A stretch of DNA of 64,000 bases. It comes from Lumbricus rubellus (Eukaryota > Annelida > Clitellata > Crassiclitellata > Lumbricidae). Position numbers and translations under genes: made by a program. Where the stretch lies: the NCBI GenBank assembly GCA_945859605.1, contig OX243814.1, forward strand, positions 18,450,824 through 18,514,823, read 5' to 3'. Under the pieces are notes generated by a model. The model had not been told where the DNA came from. It worked only from the letters and a program-made list of their open reading frames with translations, and did no database searches. The number at the start of each line of letters is the position of its first letter. Position 1 is the first letter of the stretch. Below are positions 56,874 through 64,000 of the stretch, one piece after another.

Positions 56874-57338
56874 GCAGGCATAATTAAGCTGCAGCAGGAG
56901 AGAGAAACATACACAGAGACTGAGACAGCCTAACACGCAGTCACGTAGGCCTGCAGCTGCAGACGTCCAGAGACAGGCGTCAGAGACATGTGCATTGACA
57001 TAGTTTACCATAATATTATTATTCTGAGACTTAATTGGAATCAATTGAAATCGGCAATTAGATAGGCCTAATTATATTTCTTGGAGGTAATCATGTTCCA
57101 AAACCTGCTCAAAGAGCCAAGACTTATTATAGGCCCACAATCGATAGGCCTAACCGCGTTTGATGGGATCACATGCAGCTGAGCTGGACAACTGTAGGCC
57201 TATAACTATATAGCTGTAATTGAAGCGACACACTGCGCCCCCCCCCAATATCTAACTGCCTGCATATAAAATTATAAATAATATTTATTTCTATTTATTA
57301 TAGACATGCCTAAACCTACGAAATATCAGATTCTATAT

Positions 57339-57794
57339 CAGGGGTGTCAAAGAGCTGGCGCGCGGGCCATTTCTGGCCCGCCGACGATTTTTTTCTGGCC
57401 CGCGTAGCCTTCTCTAAAGATTACCAAATTAGATGATAAAAGTTAAATTTTTTATATTTTACAGTCAGCGCCAAATACATGGATGTTTTTTCTTACTGAC
57501 GTCACTTTTGCTCATAGGCACAGCTCTGTGTAGACTATGTAAGTTTCCGGTTGGTTGTCTCACTTCTGATCTGTTAATAAAATTATGAAAGTTACGAAAC
57601 ACTAATTATTATTATTTAAAATGTTCTGGGAATTGGCTGACCAAATAGCTTTCTCTCAAGTCACTGCCCAATTTTGTTCAGGAGCTTCGACACCCTGGCC
57701 CGTCACTTGTTGGACGATGTTCACACGTACTGGCCCGCCACTTGTTGGAAGATACTCAAACTGGCCCGCCACTAAAAAAGGTTTGACACCCCTG
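57339..57794. mobile_element. hAT-type MITE, family F (456 bp)
   Basis: Ends CAGGGGTGTCAAA.. and ..TTTGACACCCCTG with exact duplication TTCTATAT (57331-57338, 57795-57802). Several TGGCCCGCC words near both ends recall family A. No transposase frame. Confidence 0.94.
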
Positions 57795-58312
57795 TTCTAT
57801 ATGCAAGAATATAGCATGCAGGGACAGATCGAAATAGCTTTCCGATTAAACACCTGATTCGCTTGAAGCAGATTCTTCTTGCTCATGAACAGGTCTGGAT
57901 TCTTGCAAGGCCTTTCTTAGAAAACCACGTCTAGGCCTACATGCAGGCCTGTTTGCAATATTATTGACAGGTTTTATGACCAATTCTTGATTTAGGAGCT
58001 GTTCAACTTTCAAGACCGGTGAATATAGAGGCTAGGGCCTATTGCGGCTCTAGCCTATTAGGCCTACGTACGTCTTGTAGGCCTATTTGCATTATCAAAT
58101 TAGGCTTTCGTAGGATAGGCCTATGTATCTGCAGCTCTGCTGTTAATTAATAATAAGTCTACCAAAAGTCAAAAATCTCGTAAGTCTTGCACTCTTGCTA
58201 CGCAAAACAACATTAAGCATTTCGTAGGCCTTCAAGACTTCCTCGAGATCTCTTGCGAACGTTGCCTATAAATTTAAATCGATTTTTTCCTGTCTGTCGC
58301 CAGTCAAGTCAT

Positions 58313-58488
58313 CATGGGCGGAGTTGATCAGAGGCTGGGGGGGGGGCTAAGTCCCTCCAAGAAGGCCTAGATTCAGCTTTTTTACCATGAAAATTATATT
58401 CTTTTTCGGAGTTAGCCCTCCCAATATGATAAGGCCCAGACTAGGGGTTAGCCCCCCCCCCAAGAACGGAAACCAAACTCCGCCCATG
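58313..58488. mobile_element. Small inverted-repeat element, family G copy 2
   Basis: Ends CATGGGCGGAGTT.. and ..AACTCCGCCCATG. The core, read in reverse, matches 22312-22478 (AGAACGGAAACCAAACTCCG, ACCATGAAAATTATATTC, GGGGCTAAG). Target duplication not clear. Confidence 0.78.
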
Positions 58489-58761
58489 CAAGTAATATAT
58501 TATTGATATTGCTCTGGGTGGGATTGCAGTAGTTAGAATTCTCTGCCTCAATTGGGTCGATCGATTGATAGCAATGTTTTCATAGCAGACTTTTCATTAT
58601 TCAACGAACAATTTAAAAGGTCGTCTCTGAATAGCCTAAGCTACAGCCTACAGCTAGGTTTCCACGACTCGCGATCGCTTTTGTGGGCGCTGTAGAAGAT
58701 CCTAGCCTTCGAAAGACTTCGATTACGATTCGCTTGTCATAAACCTATATAAAACCAGAAC

Positions 58762-58943
58762 CAGTGTTTAATCTAGTCCTTCTGCTTGAGGGGGATTCGA
58801 GTTTCGGGGTGGGGGCGAGAAAAAAATTCGCTTTGGTCGGACATTTTTGGCTACGGCTCGCCGACAAGTTCATCGGCAAAATTTTCTGACAATTTTTTAG
58901 CCATCTGGTACCACACCCCCACCCCCGAGACGTCTAAACACTG
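58762..58943. mobile_element. MITE with CAGTGTTTA termini (182 bp)
   Basis: Left CAGTGTTTAATCTAG and right complement CAGTGTTTAGACG. CAGAAC lies directly outside both ends (58756-58761, 58944-58949), a 6-bp candidate target duplication. Confidence 0.7.
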
Positions 58944-59939
58944 CAGAACTGCTCATGGCGAGATGTTTCTAGGCTACTGCTAGTCCTGGATTTTGAACTC
59001 CTCTCTGCAGTGTAGATAGGCCTATAGCTGTTCTTTCTGCTCATGCATGTTCAGACAGTTCAGTCGTGCTGCAGTACTGTTGTCTGTCGATCATTTCGTG
59101 ATTTTCGTCTCTTAAAAACTTGACCTGATTAAGGCCTACCGTTTGGTAATTTGGTGCTAGCATATGTGGTGCTAGCTTCAAATTTCGGGGGGGGGGAAAT
59201 TGATTATAAGCGACCTGCAGCTAGGACGGTAGGCCAACGTGAACCGGCTTTGTCACGGTTAGTCTGAGACTCCGCTGAGGTATAGGCCTAGGCTAAACCC
59301 AACCATAGGCTACATGTAGGACGTGCGATCTAACCACGGCATCGTGGATCTAACAGAAGACCCACAGGCAACAGAGTTGTGCATAAATAATAGTGAAACC
59401 TGTTCATGAAAAGGCAACCAGCAGGCCTAAGTCGTGGCCTACATCTTTCGCTCGCGATTAAGCTGGCTACAATAGTTACTTTGTATAGGCGCTATATAAA
59501 TCTGCAGATTAATAGGCCTACAAGTCATCTGAGTCTCCTTATTTATTACGAGCTTAATACAGCTAAGAAGCCTAAGATATGTTTACCAATGGGCTGCTAT
59601 TGGTGACGCTAAAACTGGGTCAGTGGTACGAACGCTGTCGGCATCCGATCGTGAAGGCTAACCCATAGGCCTCTGCTGTTGTAGATTATTGTTTGAACAG
59701 TTCTCAGCGATTAGCCACAAGTGGGCGTACGTTAGGCCAAGGCCTATTAGGCCTACAGACTACCGCAGGCCCGGTGCCTTTATGCTTTCCATCCGATATC
59801 AGCCTGTCAGGTTCCCTAAACTGCTGATAAACTGACAAGTTCTGTCAATCACGAATTTCCAACTTGTCCAGACCCAGACTCTAATTAATCATTTATACGG
59901 AAAATTATTTACGGTCCCTATAGCCTACTGTTTATAAAA

Positions 59940-60130
59940 TTGACGTCACACGCACCGAGCGATACTAGCTGCTGCCGCCAACTGTTTTACGGTCAGGTCA
60001 AAGGTCGACGAGCCTGTCTCGCCGCGCTATGAACTGTGGGCCATGTACTCGTGGCTGCAGCCACTGTGAGACGCATACATGTTGGTCAGATAAATGCCGA
60101 CTGTCGAAACGGTAACAAGCTGATCCGAAG
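59940..60130 (+). promoter_or_regulatory. Promoter-proximal region of the bHLH gene with CRE and DR1 motifs
   Basis: TGACGTCA, a full palindromic CRE, is at 59941-59948 (TGACGTCA begins the line). AGGTCA-A-AGGTCG at 59995-60007 is a DR1-type nuclear-receptor half-site pair with one mismatch. CpG is frequent. The region ends at the ATG at 60131. The function is inferred from motif and position only. Confidence 0.5.
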
Positions 60131-62696
60131 ATGAGGGAAAACGACTGCTCACCGGATCTCAATGATCTCAACACGCTCAGTCTTCAGGACTACGAGCGGA
60201 TCATAGAAAAGAACGCGAATCAGGTGAGCTCAACTACGGACAATATTTATTATTAAACGCCGCCTCCGTCGATTCGCTACGCCGAGATAGATATATCCGT
60301 GTGCAAATAGATGTTATCGAACTCTTTTGCGCGTATGTTCTTGACATTAGTTGTAGCTGGGATTCGATTGCAGTGTAAATTTTGAAGGTTTTGGACGAAG
60401 AGGGGTTTACACAACGTATTTTTTAATTAATTATGAGCTTTTCCTTGAGATCCGTCTTTGTCTGCGGAGAAATTTTGGCGGAAAGGCATTAATGCGAAGA
60501 CTCGCTTTTATAACCGAGCTGGCGTCAGCAGTCACGTGACTGTATTGACCAATCGGCAGACGGCGACGCCTCCGTCTATTTAGAGCGATCACGCAGCGGT
60601 CGCGTGATTGGCGCGTGAATGCGGAAGGTGAAGGTTGCGTTTTCAGACGGTGACTTGCTTAATATTGATGAATGATGAATGCTCTCCGAGCAGAATTCTT
60701 GTTACTAATTTTAGAAGACGCTGGTTACCTAGTTTGCACAGAAGAATTTATATACAGCTTTAAATTACTTATACAGAAAAATAATCAAAGTTTTATTACT
60801 CCATTCCACAAGAATTTGCATAGTTTTTGATGTTATTTATTATTGTATCCTTATTATTAAAAGTTTCTTTTAATAAATATCTTATTATTATATTATATAT
60901 TGATCTTAATAATATTTTTGAATTTTGATTATTATATCTATATAATAATTTTAAAGATTATTTTATTTATTTTACAAACCACTCACACTCAGTTGCTTAC
61001 TTTAATTGTGCCCTTTGCATCATCAGTTTCCCTGTTTCAAGATCACAGCATGTCAAGTCGTAGAATTCAGAAATAAATCATTTCTAGTTTTTATCCTCAT
61101 ACAGTTCTGTATGATGCGTTTTAAAATGTAAAATGCGACATGTGAAATAGCATGTGCTAGTGTTTGCCTTTTGCTTGGGATCAATAAATTGAATTTAATA
61201 TCATATGCTGCACATCCAGAAAAGATTACGTATGCCTAGAGGAGACTTGTTTTTTTGCCGAGACCAGCAAATTTAAAATGCAAAATTGTACACACTGATA
61301 TCTGTTTTGGAATTAGAGACACATATAGTTTTTTGCACCATTTTAAAGTTCCAAATTAGGTTTTTAAAGTTTTTCGCCTTGGTAGAACTAAGGAAAGCTG
61401 AAAATCAAATTTTGTCTTTTATTTTTGGTTGAAATGGAAAAATAATTAAATTACATGAGGGTGATTGCAATTTTTATACAAAACTTCACAAACATGCAGT
61501 GTGGCGTTGAACACATCATTTAATATTGCACATACTCACTTAGTTTCAAGCTATTATCTGACTTTTGCAATTAAGTCTAAAGAGATGTTACTTCACATTT
61601 GGAAATATATTTTGTTTACATCTTTTTGCAATGTGCATTGGGCATATATTGCAATTTTGTAGATCTGATATCTGACTCTTTGTAATATATCAGTCTGCGT
61701 TTTTGCTTTTTGAAATTTGGGACAATGCAAGAACATTTTCGTTTTCTAGTTTTCTGTTTTAGCAAGTTGCAGCTGATTGACTTACAAAATAGAAAAAAAT
61801 AAAAAATTGCTTAGAAGTAAAATATGTGATCTAAAGATAATTTGTAAAATATTATTTTTTTGGTAGTAGTACTGCTATGTGTGTTTTAAGCTATTTGTGT
61901 TAAGCGAGCTATTTCTAGTTTCCATTCAAATTAGTTAAGTTCTTTACTTAGGTTTTAATTTTGTTACATGAAATTACTACTGTAATAGCAAACATACTAA
62001 AATAAGATAAATAAAAGTTGCAATTGAACAGATTGTTCTGTATTAAATTAAGTCAATAATGGACCTGTTAAGCAATAAAATGTAGTTTGAATAAGATAAT
62101 AGTAACTGACTCTGTGGCTAATTTTTTAACAATATTTCACACTTTTCATAACATATAGGATCTATCAAATTTAGTTGAAGTTGATTTTTGGAGATTAATC
62201 AACTGATTTATTTTTAATCATTGCCATCCGTAGTAATGAAATTTTATATTTTCTTAACTTGCAGCGTCTGTCGCCTGGTAGGTCGAGTCCAACGGCCTCG
62301 TCATGGGCGTGCTTTCCACCATTCGAAGACCCTTCCACACATCCTGACTACACGATGCATAACTTAATCTCCTCAGAGTCTTTGCCATTCTTTCCTGACC
62401 TTCCATTCATGCCAGACTACTCGCTGCTTGCTGGCAGCCCCATGCTTCAGAACCCCCCTGAGCCTCCTCCTCCTGTCCTTCCTGTCAACGCAGAAAAGCC
62501 TGAGCCGCTCTGCATCCTGCCAGTCTTCCCGCAGTCGAGGTCGCTAAGCACGTCTCCAGAACTCCGCACTCCTGGTGAAAGTGGCACAGACACAACGCAG
62601 AGGGCTTCGACCCAGAAGACAACCAGAGAGAAGGTGCCGCGTCACAAGCGCCCCTCTCACATCAATGCCGAGCACCGAAGGCGAAGTAAAATACAG
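60131..62696 (+). CDS. bHLH(Zip) transcription factor, Mondo/MLX-like (5' part, two exons)
   Basis: Exons 60131-60223 (31 codons, phase 0, donor GTGAGC) and 62265-62696 (144 codons, donor GTGAAA). The product starts MRENDCSPDLNDLNTLSLQD and continues with a Ser/Pro-rich acidic region (LPFFPDLPFMPD, NPPEPPPPVLPVNAE) that could be an activation domain. The exon ends inside a bHLH basic region, RPSHINAEHRRRSKIQ, which resembles THISAEQKRRFNI of MondoA/ChREBP and TQAEQKRRDAI of MLX more than USF, MYC or SREBP. These partners bind E-boxes as MLX heterodimers and control sugar-responsive genes. Only about 175 residues precede the basic region, so the long Mondo N-terminus is absent from this model. 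An additional upstream exon cannot be excluded. The helix-loop-helix exons lie past the window. Confidence 0.75.
60480..60640. promoter_or_regulatory. CpG-rich block with CLEAR-type E-box and CCAAT boxes in intron 1
   Basis: GTCACGTGAC at 60531-60540 is the palindromic CLEAR/E-box form bound by MiT/TFE and other bHLHZip factors. CCAAT lies at 60549-60553 and its complement ATTGG at about 60606. GATCACGC..GCGTGATT is also palindromic. CpG density is higher than in flanking intron, suggesting an alternative promoter or enhancer. Confidence 0.45.
60641..62264. other. Intron 1 of the bHLH gene, AT-rich remainder
   Basis: Very AT-rich with TTATTA and TTTTAAA runs. No exon, repeat family or RNA gene was recognised. 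Confidence 0.55.
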
Positions 62697-64000
62697 GTGA
62701 AATCACTACTCGATATGGGAGGTACTCAACATTTTGGTTTTCCTTCTAGGCCAGTTTCTTAGCTTCTGTAACATTATTTCAACTGCTAATTAATATGCTT
62801 GTGATTGGTTGCTAGATGTTTCTGGTTTTTGCAGTTCTCGCTGTGCTTCCCGTTGCCTGTCTTGAGTTTGACCTTTAACATGCGGCTAAGTACCTATGCC
62901 ATGGCCATGCATGATCAGCCGTTAAGTATCTTTGTAAAGCAGCATTCTCAGTGCATGGCAAGAAGATCGCCTGATATCTGTTATCGTACGTGAGCCGCAG
63001 TAAATCTCCTATCGATGGTCTTTTTCTGTGTCGAGACATGGCAAGATAGTAGTATAATAGTCATAGATCAATTGTGTAAGTATCGTCTTCTGAACATGCC
63101 GATTCGGCCCTTGTGTAGTCATGTACTCGAACCTGTACTTGAATTGAAACCTTTAGTCGAGAGGGAAATTTATTTATCGACTGGTCTTTAGTATGATCAG
63201 TGGGTTTATTTATTTATTTATTATTCACTTATTGAATGATCTATGAATGCTTAAACGACAAAATTTTGGAGTGAGGATCTGAAAAATTGCGGGACTCGTT
63301 TTGTTGTTGTATAGGTTTGATCTGTATCCGACAGTACGATTATATATACCGAGTATATGACATTGTATCCATTGTGTAAATTTATAATACATTTGCATAA
63401 CATAATATCTATGTAGATTGATACATCTACTTAATTCATTTAATTATCTGCATTAAAAAGCACATGTAAAGGAACAGGTATTTGGGATTTTCAATCCTTA
63501 CGATTTTAAACAAGTGGTTTTAATAGGATGTGGTTGTTAAGTGGTAGGGTCAGCTGCAAACACTGCTGATGCCTGTGGTTTAACCCTCTAACGCTGATCT
63601 GCATTGGTTTCCTTATCACTTTTAGTGCACTCTTGTCATTAAAGGGTTAAAGTAAAGCTACGATAATGTTGTTAGCAAGAACGATGCTATTAACAAGAGG
63701 AATTTCTCGTTCATTTTGTTGTTATTTATATTATTCACTGATGCTTTATACATTTTTATTCCCGTTTCATACAGAGCTCTGAGCAATAATGCAGTGTTAT
63801 TAATCTAGAAATTTCCTTCTGGAAAACTAATTCCTGCCAATCCCTCAATCCATCTTCGTTATGAAACTGAATGTATATTTGTGAATTTGATGTAGCTGGA
63901 AAAGGAGTCATGTGTGTAGTAAGTTGTTACATGACTTTTGTTGAATGTATCAAATGTATGAATTGTGTGTGGTTGTTGAATAGTATGCTGATTGCTGAAT
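62697..64000. other. Start of bHLH gene intron 2 (to window end)
   Basis: No continuation of the helix-loop-helix domain was found in any frame, so the next exon lies beyond the window. Contains one copy of the GCATTGGTTTCC small repeat (near 63601) and a weak tRNA-like A/B box pair before it. Confidence 0.5.

Noticed and set aside
62805..62993. Possible next exon of the bHLH gene
   Set aside because: The frame has no helix-loop-helix sequence continuing RRRSKIQ and no fitting acceptor.

Overview
This is eukaryotic (metazoan) nuclear DNA. Genes are split into short exons with GT..AG introns of 0.2-4.6 kb, intergenic DNA is AT-rich, and the window is full of LINE, SINE and hAT-type transposon copies and microsatellites. 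Vertebrate-type gene families (ABCA3, a MET/TAM-like receptor tyrosine kinase, cytoplasmic poly(A)-binding protein, a Mondo/MLX-like bHLH factor), together with very frequent TAGGCCTA palindromes, suggest a marine invertebrate, perhaps a deuterostome. I cannot name the species from sequence alone.

Layout, all genes on the + strand: (1) 298-8211, the 3' half of an ABCA3-like lipid ABC transporter, eight exons, whose 5' part lies before the window. (2) 8212-11374, intergenic, with decayed non-LTR retrotransposon pieces on the minus strand. (3) 11375-34631, a complete 20-exon receptor tyrosine kinase. The exon sum is 3222 nt, giving 1073 aa: signal peptide, one FN3-like domain, five Ig domains, one transmembrane segment and an intact kinase close to MET/RON and TAM. 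(4) 34632-41826, intergenic, with hAT MITEs and a LINE carrying an open 184-codon reverse-transcriptase tail. (5) 41834-50323, a complete 11-exon PABPC gene (623 aa: four RRMs, Pro/Gln/Met linker, MLLE domain). (6) 50324-60130, the PABPC 3' UTR and a repeat-rich intergenic region that includes a foldback structure with a TTAGGG-like minisatellite. (7) 60131 to the window end, the first two coding exons of a bHLH(Zip) gene resembling Mondo/MLX, with CpG-rich, motif-bearing sequence around its start; the rest lies beyond 64000.

Every exon join was checked for GT/AG boundaries and reading phase, and all four gene models stay in frame. The genes have no evident operon-like relation; they are independent neighbours.

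The most notable items are the FN3+5 Ig ectodomain on a MET-like kinase with a GRB2-type tail site, a LINE/SINE pair that share a 3' tail, an inverted SINE pair around two kinase exons, at least ten hAT-type elements of which nine have perfect 8-bp target-site duplications, and the foldback element at 54807-55625.
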